A program made the translations under genes and the position numbers. A stretch of 64,000 bases of DNA, taken from NCBI GenBank assembly GCA_033060915.1, contig CM065379.1, positions 31,888,318 to 31,952,317 of the forward strand, given 5' to 3'. This DNA is from Euryodendron excelsum (lineage: Eukaryota > Streptophyta > Magnoliopsida > Ericales > Pentaphylacaceae). The number at the start of each line of letters is the position of its first letter. Within the stretch, counting starts at the first letter, position 1. Positions 1-8,946 of this stretch are shown piece by piece. The notes beneath the pieces are model-generated. The model made no database searches, was not told the origin of the DNA, and saw only the letters and a list, made by a program, of their open reading frames with translations.

Positions 1-560
1 AAACAAGGAAGTTTTGAAAATAAGAAAGTTTCGTTTTGGGAAAGGTTTGAAAAAGGAAAGTTTTCAATTTAGGAAATGTTTGAATTAAGAAAGTTTTGAG
101 TTTAGAAAAGTCTTAGATTTGGAAAGATGTTGAAGTTTAGGAAAGTTTAGAATTAGGAAAGGTTTGAAAAAAGGAAAGTTTTGAAAATTGAGAAGTTTAG
201 AATTTGGAAAGTTTTGAAAAAGAAAAGTTTAAGATTTAGAAAGTCTTAGAGTTTGAGTTTTAGAAAATCTTGAAATTAGGAAAGGTTGAGTTTAGGAAGG
301 ATTTGAAAACTTGAATTTAGAAAATTAAGATTTAGAAAGGGGGTTAAATTAGGAAAGGGTTGAATTTCAGAATTTTAGGAAAGATTTTTATGTTCAAGTT
401 TTGAAAACTTAAGATTTAGGAAAGTGAAAGATTAGAAAGGAGTTGAATTAGGAAAGAGTTAGATTTTGAAATTTAAGGAAAGATTTAAAGTTTAAGTTTA
501 GGAAACTTATGGTTTAGGAAGGAATTGAATTAAGAAAAGTTTGGATTAGGAAGGGATTGG
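1..560. repeat. Degenerate short-unit repeat block in U5 (AGGAAAGTTT-like)
   Basis: The sequence is built from dozens of loosely repeated words such as TTAGGAAAGTTT, TTTGAAAAAGG and GAATTAGGAAAG, strongly purine-rich on this strand. Equivalent blocks lie in every full LTR copy: 13560-14480, 37850-38300 and 49300-49950 on this strand, and pyrimidine-rich complements at 21900-22350, 30180-30680, 35220-35640, 42700-43450 and 61350-61760. No reading frame is preserved across copies. Confidence 0.75.
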
Positions 561-1870
561 ATTTGGTTTCCAAAAGAAAAGATTTGATTTTGTTTCCAAA
601 AACGGAGGACGGGATCTAGTTTCCTAAAGGGAAGATAGGATATGGTTTCCTAAAGGGAAGATTTGATTTGGCAAAGATTTGGAAAGGGAGATTCTAGAAA
701 TCCTAGTTTTGAAAGTGTGGAATTTTAACGTAGAAAAGAGGTTTTGGAAACATGTATAGTTTGGATGTGAAAACAAGAAGTTTTAGAAACCTAGGTTTGG
801 GGCAAAGTTTGAAAATCATGTTTTTGGGAAGAAAATTATGGTTTCCTAATTGTGGGTTCTAGGGTTTGATTTGGGCTCTAAGGAAAGAGTTTTTGGAAAG
901 TGCGTTTTTGGGAAACGAAGGTTTTCTAGAAAGGAAATCCTAGGGAGGAGTTTTTGGAAAGTGAATTTGGAAAGAGAGTTTTTGGAAAGATTTTTGGAAA
1001 GAAGGAGTTTTTGGAAAGTGTGTTTTTGGAAACATAGATTTTGGGAGGAAAAATCCTAGAGGGGAGTTTCTAGAAGGAAGATTTTTGGAAAAAGAGTTTT
1101 TAGGAAAGTGAATTTAGGGAATGTTTTTAGAAAGTGAATTTTGAGGAGAAAGAGATTTTGAAAATGAGTTGAAAAAGGAAGTTTTGAAAAATAGATTTGG
1201 GACGGAGTTTTTGAAAGCAATTTTGGAGAGGAGAGTTTTAGGAAAGTATGTTGAAAAAGAGATTTTTAGGAAGAAAGACTTTTTGAAAAGAGAGTTTTTA
1301 GAAGGTGTAAAAACATCTCACTTCCTTAAAGAGATTCTAGCCACAAGAAGGCTGGAACCACTTTAGGAAAGCGGTTTTGAAAAATAATAAAATTTGAAAA
1401 TGTAGACCATAAAAGTCACTTTTAATGTAACACTTTCCTAAAGCAATCCTAGCCATGGAAAAGCTAGAATCACCCTAGGATTGTGATTTTGAAAACATGT
1501 TTTGAAAAAGAGATTTTGATGCAATTTTGAAAACAAGTTTGAAAACGATTTTGAAGACAACTTTGAAAACGGTTTTTGGAAGATGCAAGGTCATGATATG
1601 CACAATGCAATTTTGGGGTTGTGAACATACAAGGCTAAGGCTTCACCACATAATCAAGGGGGCCGGACCCACATGGTCTCTGGTTAGACTAGAAGAAAGC
1701 CCTCGACACGGTGACTCTCCAATAGCCCAATCCTACACATGGACCGAGAATCCCTTTGTTTCAAGCATGCAAAGAACGGGGGGAAAGAGATGGGGGATTA
1801 AAATAGAGAAAACCCAAGTGGGTTAGGAGAGAGAAGAGAGAGGGGGGAAGTGCGAAAATTTAAATAGAAA

Positions 1871-1876
1871 GCCTAC
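1871..1876 (-). promoter_or_regulatory. Conserved 5' splice-donor-like site in the LTR
   Basis: On the minus strand the sequence reads ATACG|GTAGGCTT, about 320 nt downstream of the LTR TATA box. The equivalent GT is kept in all nine LTR copies that span this point (GT at the 3' edge of 15743-15748; 20866-20867; 28762-28763; 34069-34070; 41452-41453; within 44692-44697 and 51277-51282; 60248-60249). In one copy (20866) it is the strong consensus GAG|GTGAGT. Use as a donor is inference. Confidence 0.5.
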
Positions 1877-2193
1877 CGTATGTCTTCTTTATTTTGCGCG
1901 CCTTACTTGTCTTCAATCTTCGGTCTTCGTCTTGATCTTCTTCTTCAACCTTCAAGGGTTGTCTTCAAGCTTTAGATGGCAGCTCTTCAAGTCTTCAAAG
2001 GTTGGTTGAAGGCTAGTGTATGAGTGTATGGGGATGTATAGGAGTGTATATGAGGCTAGGGTTTAGTGTAGGGTGGCTAGGGTTTAGGAAACCTAAGAAA
2101 ACTAGGGTTTTGGAGGTACTCGAGCTCTGTATATCGAAATATAGGATTTTTAGGTTGAGTTTGCAGATCCTCTCCACGTTGAACGAGGCTCTG

Positions 2194-2201
2194 TATTTAT
2201 A
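2194..2201 (-). promoter_or_regulatory. LTR TATA box
   Basis: The minus strand reads TATAAATA followed by CAGAGCC, a good plant TATA box. It is conserved in all nine LTRs that contain the region (16066-16073, 20586-20593, 28480-28487, 33761-33768, 41127-41134, 44983-44990, 51600-51607 as TATATATA, 59963-59970). Transcription would start about 30 nt further along the minus strand and mark the U3/R border, leaving an unusually long R-U5 of roughly 3 kb. Confidence 0.7.
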
Positions 2202-2214
2202 GAGGGAGGAATAC

Positions 2215-2296
2215 ACTGGCGCCTGTTGCAGTGGCGCCAGGCCAAAGTTTACACTGGCGCCACTAGTTGGCCTAGCGCCACTACTAGTGGCGCCAG
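2215..2296. promoter_or_regulatory. GGCGCC palindrome cluster upstream of the LTR TATA box
   Basis: Three copies of a TGGCGCC...GGCGCCA inverted repeat lie just upstream (in LTR sense) of the TATA box. Similar clusters occupy the same place in the other LTRs: 16086-16190, 20486-20572, 28367-28468, 33677-33745, 41013-41110, 45004-45070 and 51619-51723. The best is 51660-51684: 12-bp arms CTGGCGCCACTA and TAGTGGCGCCAG around one base. A related cluster lies in the internal region at 4336-4399. A protein-binding or hairpin role is inference. Confidence 0.6.
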
Positions 2297-2639
2297 CCAC
2301 TTAGGAAACATTTAAGGTCGGCAAGCAACGTATCTTTGATTAGATTTGGGCGCCTATACTAGTGACTACCATGTAATTTTTAGCCTTGCTTCACTAGGAG
2401 TGACTCTGGAAAGTCCGGGAATGATTTGACGGAGCCGGGAATGACCCAGAAGGCCGGAAAGGAGCAGGAACACTTAAAATAGTGTCTTGGAGGTGTTTGA
2501 CTTGAAAAGTGAGGATAAGATGTGTCGGAAAGGTTGACCGGGCCCTTAGGGGGCAAAACGGTCAATCAGACCGAAAAGCTGCCGGGGTGAACTCAGACTG
2601 TCCCGGAAGAAGACTTGGGATCTGGAAACATTATTTAGA

Positions 2640-3000
2640 ATGTTCCCAGAGGTTTTCGATTTGATTTCCAGAGCCGGCGTGGTCGGAAAAGGAGACTAGC
2701 CCACCAGGGGCAAAATGGTCATTTTGCACCGGGTTAGCTGGAACTGACTCGGAATGATCCGAAAAGGTAAGGGGAGGTTGAGAACACTATAAAAAGTAGT
2801 CTCAAGAGGTTACCGGTTTGATACCCAGAGCCGGTGTGGTCGGAAAAGGAGACCGGCCCACCAGAGGCAAAACAGTCATTTTGTACCGGGTTGGCCGGAA
2901 CTGACTTGGAATGATCCGGAAAGGTAAAGGAAGGTTGAGAATACTATAAAAAGTATTCTCGGGAAATTACCGGTTTGATACCTAGAGCCAGTGTGGTTCC
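2640..3000. repeat. Three ~155-bp related units in U3
   Basis: Each unit carries a TTTGATACCCAGAGCCGG-like segment, a GGGGCAAAATGGTCATTTTG-like segment (CAAAATG and CATTTTG arms around two bases) and an ACTATAAAAAGTA segment. At 2937-2960 the last forms perfect 9-bp arms GAGAATACT and AGTATTCTC around ATAAAA. The same three-unit organisation is seen in the other LTRs, e.g. 16545-16870 and 52080-52400. Confidence 0.6.
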
Positions 3001-3251
3001 CGGGGCGTTCGGATGCCTAAGGGCAAAATGGTCATCTTGACCGAAAAGTCTCGGAAAAGGTCCAAAGGACAGTCTGGTCATTTTTCACCAAAGTGGGCTG
3101 GCAAACATTGGTGTTGACTTGGGTTTTGAGTGTTTCTGCCACTCTAACGGCGGTCGTCGTGACACAGGGGTTTGTTGCCAATTCCCTATATCGACCTATT
3201 TGTGAGTATTTACGCTACTTTAACAGTTTTGTGAGTAGTTTCGCTATTCGG

Positions 3252-3945
3252 ACCGTTTCGAGGAATAAACTATCTCGAGAGAGGGATTGGAAAGGGGTCT
3301 TACCGTCTCCGAAGAGACGTGCCTAGATTGGAACCGTCTCGAGGAATAAACGGTCTCGAGAGAGGGATTGGAAATGTGTCTTATCGTCTCCGAAGAGACG
3401 TGCCTGGATTGGAACCGTCTCGAGGAATAAACTATCTCGAGAGAGGGATTAGAAAGGGGAATTATCATCTCCGAAGAGATGTGCCTGGGTTGGAACCGTC
3501 TTGAGGAATAAACTGTCTCCAAAGAGGGATTGGAAAGGGGACTTATCGTCTCCGAAGAGACGTGCCTGGGTTGGAACCGTCTCGAGGAATAAACTATCTT
3601 GAGAGAGGGATTGAAAAGGGGACTTATCGTCTCTGAAGAGACGTGCCTGGGTTGGAACCGTCTCGAGGAATAAACTGTCTCGAGAGTGGAATTGGAAAGG
3701 GGTCTTATCGTCTCCGAAGAGACGTCCCTGGGTTGGAACCGTCTCGAGGAATAAACTGTCTCGAGAGTGGGATTGGAAAGGGATCTTACCGTCTTCGAAA
3801 AGACGTGCCTGGATTGGAACCATCTCGAGGAATAAATTGTCTCGAGAGAGGGATTGGAAAGGGGACTTATCATCTTTGAAGAGACGCGCCTAGATTGGAA
3901 CGTCTCAAGGAATAAACTGTCTTGAGATTGGGATTGGAATCGAAA
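3252..3945. repeat. 81-bp tandem array in U3, about 8 units
   Basis: Units start with ACCGTCTCGAGGAATAAAC at 3252, 3333, 3414 and so on every 81 bp to about 3899, then a partial unit. Because 81 is divisible by 3, several frames stay open (for example 3244-3981 on the minus strand), but the open frames coexist on both strands and have no start or domain in common. In LTR sense each unit contains CGTCTC-TTCG-GAGACG, a 6-bp stem with a UUCG loop. The paired LTR carries about 13 units (17144-18240). Confidence 0.9.
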
Positions 3946-4136
3946 AGGAAACGACAATCCCCCTAAGGGCATTTTGGTCATTTTCTCTCTATTTGGGCCT
4001 GACAGGCCCGCAAAGCGATGGAAAGACGGAATTTGGACCTAGAGAATTGGTTTCGATTGGAATATGCCCAGAATGACTTGAAAACAAGTCTAGACGGAGT
4101 GTAGACTGCCGAGCGGTCAAAAATGGGGTGCTTACA

Positions 4137-4156
4137 GTTGCCCCTCTTTTTCTGTC
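4137..4156 (-). promoter_or_regulatory. Polypurine tract of element 1
   Basis: The minus strand reads CAGAAAAAGAGGGGCAAC immediately before the 3' LTR start TGTAAGC. Its position directly against the LTR and its purine content fit the plus-strand priming site of LTR retrotransposons. Confidence 0.7.
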
Positions 4157-4335
4157 TTTGCTTGTCAAAGATAGAAAACGATAAGAGTAAGAGTCACATG
4201 TTGACCGCGAGGTAGTCGGAGGGACGAACACTAGAAATCTTTCGACAACGGGGGTCGAAAACGGATAATGGGCTAAAAAGGCCTTCGAAAAAGAGTTTTG
4301 GCGGGAAAAAGGGCAAAACTGCCCAGAATTTGCAA

Positions 4336-4399
4336 CTGGCGCCACTAGCAGTGACGCATTTGGCAGAAATCGCCTGGCGCCTCTGCTAGTGGCGCCAGG
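4336..4399. promoter_or_regulatory. GGCGCC palindromes upstream of the antisense PMD gene
   Basis: CTGGCGCCACTAGCAGTG begins at 4336, and at 4373-4399 arms CCTGGCGCC and GGCGCCAGG flank nine bases. This is the same motif family as the clusters upstream of the LTR TATA boxes, but here it sits inside the element, about 200 bp from the 3' LTR and upstream of the plus-strand PMD gene. It may mark that gene's promoter; no convincing TATA box was found next to it. Confidence 0.55.
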
Positions 4400-4599
4400 T
4401 TTGAAGTTAAAACCAAAAAATTTTGGTTCGAACGCTTACATGATTTAAAGAGTTTTTGGAGAATCCGAGAGTCTTCAAGTGGAAATCGATTTGAACCTTG
4501 AAGGAGCACTCCTTAGGGACTGTGGGTGATTGCCGGAAGGAGACCACGTCGCTGGAAAAGTCGCCGGAAGAGAAGATTTTGCCGGAGAACTTCCAAAAG

Positions 4600-5167
4600 G
4601 TGAGTTTTCAAATTTTGTTGATTTTGATGTGTAGAACTTTGTTTGAATCATGTGAATAGTGGAAATTAAAGTTTGAAATTTGAAAAAAGATTGGAATATT
4701 TTAGAAAACATTTGAGGTGATTTTGAAAAATTTTGGGAGATGTTTGAAAACTGTTGATTTATTTGAAAAATAAAACATGTATTTTGAAAATTTTAAAAAA
4801 TTAAAAAATGTGCACGAGTGCCATTGTCATGTGATTGTTGAAAAGTGTACATTTTGCATTTTGTGTTGATGTCATGGGTGTTGTAGGGGCCATTTTTTAA
4901 ACGGGACTCTGCCGAAATTTTTTTAGAAATTAGGAAGGAGTTGGTTAAAGTTTTAGAAATAAATTATTTTTGAAGGAAAAAGACGAAAAACCCTTAAGAT
5001 TTGATTTGAAGTCGGAAAATCAAGATGTGCATGTAGGAAATTTGTTTTGACTTATCATTCGAAGTCTTTTATTTGTTTTGTTTGTGCTAGTTGCTTTTTT
5101 TATTTTACTGTTATTTAAACTGCATGGATGGTATATTAACATCACTTACCTTGGCTTACCTTTTCAG
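4600..5167 (+). other. Predicted 5'UTR intron of the PMD gene
   Basis: The donor CCAAAAG|GTGAGTTTTC at 4599/4600 matches the plant consensus. The acceptor CTTACCTTTTCAG|GATGG ends at 5167, one base before the ATG at 5169. The 568-bp interval is T-rich and has no conserved reading frame. Splicing is predicted, not shown. Confidence 0.6.
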
Positions 5168-6808
5168 GATGGCAGACACGGGTGATGACGGTTCTGAGAG
5201 GAGGCGCCGCTCGGGGAAGGCGGCCCGGACAGATTCTGCTGGCGGCTCTAGTCGATCTAGAGGTAGTCGACGATCCACCAGGCGATCCTCATCCAGTCAG
5301 AGTGGGCAGGGGAGTAGGCTACCTGTCGACCCTTTTTCCTCCGGTTGAGCAGGCTTTTGCCGAGGAGATTGATGCCGAGGAGGAGGTACCAGGCCCTGGG
5401 GATCAGGTGACCGGTTATGGGCGAGCTTCTTCCAGGCATAGGTAGACGGACGCTGACTTGGGGGATCTGCAGAAGCAGGACGTCCCACCACTCGGGGATC
5501 TGGCCTATCATCCTAGTGTATACTCCAGACAGCATTTGCCACCTCCGCGGGTACATATAGCTTTTCGAGGGGCTGTTCATCAGGTTTTTGTGACCATGCA
5601 GCGGGCTGCCCCATCATATCGCGCCTTTTTGGCAGAGATCGGCTAACCGCCTGAACCGGCATTTGGTACTGGCACTTGTTGAGAGGTGGTTCGGGGAGAC
5701 TGGGACTTTTCATTTTGTCGGTTTCGAGTTAGGTCCCACTCCTTTGGATTGGGCGATTATTACAGGGCTCTCCTTTGTCGACCGACGGATCACCCTGCAC
5801 CCAGTCAGCAGGGACGAGGCCTGTTTGCTGTTGGACTTGCCTTATCCTGAGCGCTCTGCTTTCCCGATTTCTTGGATTAGTCAGGATGAGCGTACTTTTG
5901 CTATTGAGCCATCGCCTGCCAGGCGGGACATCATGAGACGGTGACTTGTGTTGTATATCATCTTTAGCTACTTCTGCAACAACAATAAGTCACTCGTGCC
6001 GTGTCGTTTGGTGAGCGTAGTAGCCGATCTTGGAGCCTTATCTGAGCTGGACTGGGGGTCCTTTTCTTTTGGCTACTTTCTTCGATCGATGCGGGTTCGG
6101 ACTTCTTCTCGTTGGGGCAGCATGACTAGCTTTTGGCCTTTCCTTGTCTAGTGGAGTTACGAGTACCTACCAGTGCGTCGACCTGCAGTTGTTGAGGATG
6201 ATCTTTATCCTCGTGCTTTGAGGTGGGCTCGTGACCAAGTAGCCCAGCAATCGGAGATTACTGACTTTGTGACGCTCCGGGCTAACCTGGAGCTGATTGA
6301 GGCTAGGGATGTGACCTGGCGGCCCTTCATTGGATCAGTCCATTACAGGACAATCCAGTACCTGGTCCCGTTGTCCTTATCGAGAGTTGCTTTTCTCAAT
6401 GATGACACCTGGGAGTCCTATCTTGGAAAGCGACACTGGCGGCAATTTTATGAGGAGTTCCGATCAGCAGGGGCTCCACCAGAGTATATATTTGGAGCCC
6501 TGGTGGCAGGAGTGCCTATCCCCTACCAGGAGCGCCAACTAGGTGCCGAGTTCTTGCTTCCTCTGGATACGGATTATGCTGCGCACTTCGGGGCTCATTC
6601 GGTTGGTGCTTTCACCTGGTTTGACGTAGTAGTCGGTGGGTACGCTGTTGGCCAGGAGGTGGTTGACTTGTGGCGCCGTGCTGGAGGATATGTGCCCCAG
6701 GCCGAGTTTACTGCTGTGAGAGACCTGAGAGACCAGTACCAGATGGAGCGGGACCAGTACCAGGCCGAGGTAGCTTCCCTGACAGCTCGGTTATCTCAGA
6801 TGGGTGGT

Positions 6809-6825
6809 GGGGGGGGGGGGGGGGG
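6809..6825 (+). repeat. Run of 17 G in the PMD coding region
   Basis: The run encodes a polyglycine stretch directly before the predicted second intron donor. Its length sets the reading frame into the tail, so slippage or a sequencing length error here would change the prediction. Confidence 0.9.
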
Positions 6826-6912
6826 TAGTTATTCTTTCTTTGCTCCTTCTTACTCTGCTGTTGCTTAGTTTCTTTTGTATGCAGCTAATTTCAGTTCTAT
6901 CTTCCTTGCAAG
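6825..6912 (+). other. Predicted short intron near the 3' end of the PMD gene
   Basis: The donor is GG|GTAGTTATT at the end of the G run; the acceptor is CTTCCTTGCAAG ending at 6912. The 88-bp pyrimidine-rich interval would join a phase-1 exon to a frame beginning DGAALSSYPPPP and ending in an acidic tail with a TGA at 6996-6998. Reading straight through instead adds a serine/phenylalanine-rich tail ending at 6868. Confidence 0.5.
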
Positions 6913-7272
6913 ATGGTGCTGCTTTGAGTAGTTATCCACCTCCTCCGATGCCGGGCTTCGGGGATTTTGATCCAGATGATATCGACTTCGACCTGTGATA
7001 GATACCCCTTGTGGAGACTCTGATCCTCTTTTGCCCCTGGTCCCTGAGTTGTATTTATGTTAGACAGTTTTATACATGGATAGACAGATACATTTATGAT
7101 ATTTACAGCAAGGCATATGATCAGATGCATGTGATTTATGATGATTTTAGATATTTATTACATGAGTTGATGCTGATGACTTCTATTTCTATAGGGAGTT
7201 ATATCCTATGTGCGCAAAGGCCATGCTGAATTTTTTTTTTTTTTAAACATATGTACAGGTTAGAAGTATGTT

Positions 7273-7278
7273 AATAAA
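7273..7278 (+). terminator. Candidate polyadenylation signal of the PMD gene
   Basis: AATAAA lies about 275 bp after the predicted stop codon, in an A/T-rich stretch. Plant poly(A) signals are loose, so this is only a candidate. Confidence 0.35.
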
Positions 7279-7279
7279 A

Positions 7280-8946
7280 TAACGCAAGGTGCTATTAGAC
7301 TTGTAGTCCTGGGAATGGTAACTCCCTCCTCCTCAGGGGTTTAGCCTCTCTTCTGGCTCAACCCTACCTTGATTGGATGATAGCATTTCGCACCTTTCTC
7401 GACCTCTTGATCGCCTCCAACTTTCTATCTTAGGGTTAGTGTATAGGGCTATTGGGCTGAGACTCTCGACTCTCGCGGTTTTAGCAACAACTTACCTAAC
7501 CTTTGGCAGAGCGATAAGTGGCCAGTCATTTTAATCCGAGAAGACTTTGTTTAGGACCACAATGCAGGCTAGGTTATGGGGTTTTAGAAGCAACGGGATA
7601 TGCAGGCTCAAATTTGATGCTATTTTCGATAAGGTTCAGATCCATACCATCCTTGACTACTTTTTAATAGGATTGGCATCCTTTTTTTTTTTTTTTAGTT
7701 TTGGCAGCGTATCTAGCTCATTTAGATCAAGCAATCTGCTTTCAATCAGAGGGGACTTTAATAGGGTTGTAATGTAGGCCATGGTTTCTGGGTTTTGCAA
7801 GAAAGGGTAAAGGCTCAAACCTATTGTACCTACTGGGTTTCCTTGTAACCTAGGATCACCTTTAAATTTTCTTCTTGCTTTTGACCATATATTTCTCAGG
7901 GTGAAAATAATCTTGTTCTTTCATCCTTTTCTATATACCTTTTTGAGATAGACATAACTTTCTTCTCGTTTGCTCTTCTTATATGCTTTTCAAGATAACT
8001 CATTCATAATTTTCTTCAAGCCTTTCCTTAAAGGATTTTTTTTTTTTTTTTTTTTTTTTGGCCTCTTGCCCCTTGGCAACTCCTTTCTTTTGCTTTTTCT
8101 TTCTATTTCTTTTCTTTTCTTTTATGAATTGAAACAATTCTTTAACCCTTTTCCCTTAAACCTTTTCCCTTGGTAGCTCAATATACCCAGTGTGGGCGGT
8201 GATCCCTAGGTTGGGGTCTTGTTAAGAAAGGATGAGTGGCTCAACAAGTTTGGCAAGGGGTTACTTTTGACTGTATGGGAAATGAAATGAGGGTCTCTCT
8301 TCACTTTGAATCAGATTTCTTGATCTATAGAGCTTTCAACACTATCCTCGCATGATAGAGGTGGACACCACTCCTAGAATTCTCAACTAATGTCTGCCCC
8401 AGTGTGGGGAGGACAGTCTTGGATCAGGGTTGACAAAGAAAATTTTCGCTTTCCGCAAGGCACTAGGGGTTACGCAAAGAGAATACAAGCACATTTGTTC
8501 ATTTATTTAGTTATTTATTCTTTATATGTGGGGAAATGAAAGATGGCTCCTCTTTATTTTGATAAACTGGCCACACATCGCTTAGCCTCAGAGTCTTGCA
8601 ACTGTCGCCTTTGGGTAGTATCCTCACTCATCCTTGTCCTCTCTCTCTGGAAAGCTGATCATTTGGCACGTGGTTAACTTATGCTATCATCCCTTCAAGT
8701 TGGATCATTCCATAAGACAAACCATGCCCCTTGCGTAGAAAGTAGTCACTATTCCCAGGGAAGACAAGACAACAGCAATGGAATAAAAGACTGTCATTTG
8801 ATTATTATTATTATTTTTACGAAAAGCATAAGGTTCTTCAGCAATAAGAAAATGTAAGCATTAATTTAAAAACAAGAAGTAAAAGAGATAAAAAGAAAGT
8901 GGGTGAAACCACCCCTCTCTTGTACGCTTGTGCAAGGAACCCATTT
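7280..8946. other. Spacer between PMD gene and gag, no coding signal
   Basis: This is where pol would be expected in a complete element. I found no reverse transcriptase, protease or integrase motif and no long frame on either strand. It holds T-runs (7682-7696, 8038-8059), an A/T-rich stretch near 8500-8530 and otherwise unremarkable sequence. It has no obvious similarity to other parts of the window. Confidence 0.6.

Larger units (their letters stand above)
1..4136 (-). repeat. 3' LTR of element 1 (5'-truncated by the window edge)
   Basis: The right end has the family terminus (plus strand ...GGGGTGCTTACA, so the minus strand begins TGTAAGCACCCC). About 1.4 kb of the LTR lies outside the window. 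From left to right on the plus strand it holds an A/G-rich block of degenerate AGGAAAGTTT-like repeats (1-560), the U5 part, a splice-donor-like site at 1871-1876, a TATA box at 2194-2201, GGCGCC palindromes, three ~155-bp related units (2640-3000), and an 81-bp tandem array. Open frames here are by-products of the repeats, not genes. Confidence 0.88.
4137..7280 (+). pseudogene. Antisense plant mobile domain (PMD/aminotransferase-like) gene carried by element 1, disabled
   Basis: The plus strand, opposite to gag, encodes a PMD protein, a plant family found both in host nuclear proteins (MAIN/MAIL type) and inside transposons. The ATG at 5169 follows a likely 5'UTR intron (4600-5167). The product has a Ser/Arg-rich N-terminus (5169-5330), an acidic linker, and the PMD core: LVLALVERWFGETGTFHF near 5665, the LGPTPLDWAIITGL segment, DWGSFSFGYFLRSM near 6050, and WSYEYLP just after 6151. 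A charged coiled coil (6719-6802), a Gly run and an acidic tail ending FDPDDIDFDL at 6998 follow. It is broken by a frameshift near 5340, TAG 5443-5445, a frameshift near 5645, TGA 5942-5944 and TAG 6149-6151. A second intron (6825-6912) restores phase to the tail. Function in the element is unknown; DNA- or chromatin-related roles of PMD proteins are family knowledge. Confidence 0.8.

Noticed and set aside
3252..3945. CRISPR-like array
   Set aside because: There is no alternation of constant repeats and unique spacers, only a continuous tandem repeat, and the setting is a plant retrotransposon.
3244..3981. 245-codon open frame on the minus strand with a 27-residue repeat (also 17136-18095, 319 codons, and 17636-18277 on the plus strand)
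   Set aside because: It lies entirely in the 81-bp array; because 81 is divisible by 3, frames on both strands stay open together. There is no domain, and copies with 80- or 46-bp units do not keep the frame.
5941..5967. Possible intron explaining the TGA at 5942 in the PMD gene
   Set aside because: The interval is only 27 bp, too short for a plant intron, and the sequence on both sides reads through in one frame in PMD style, so a nonsense mutation is simpler.
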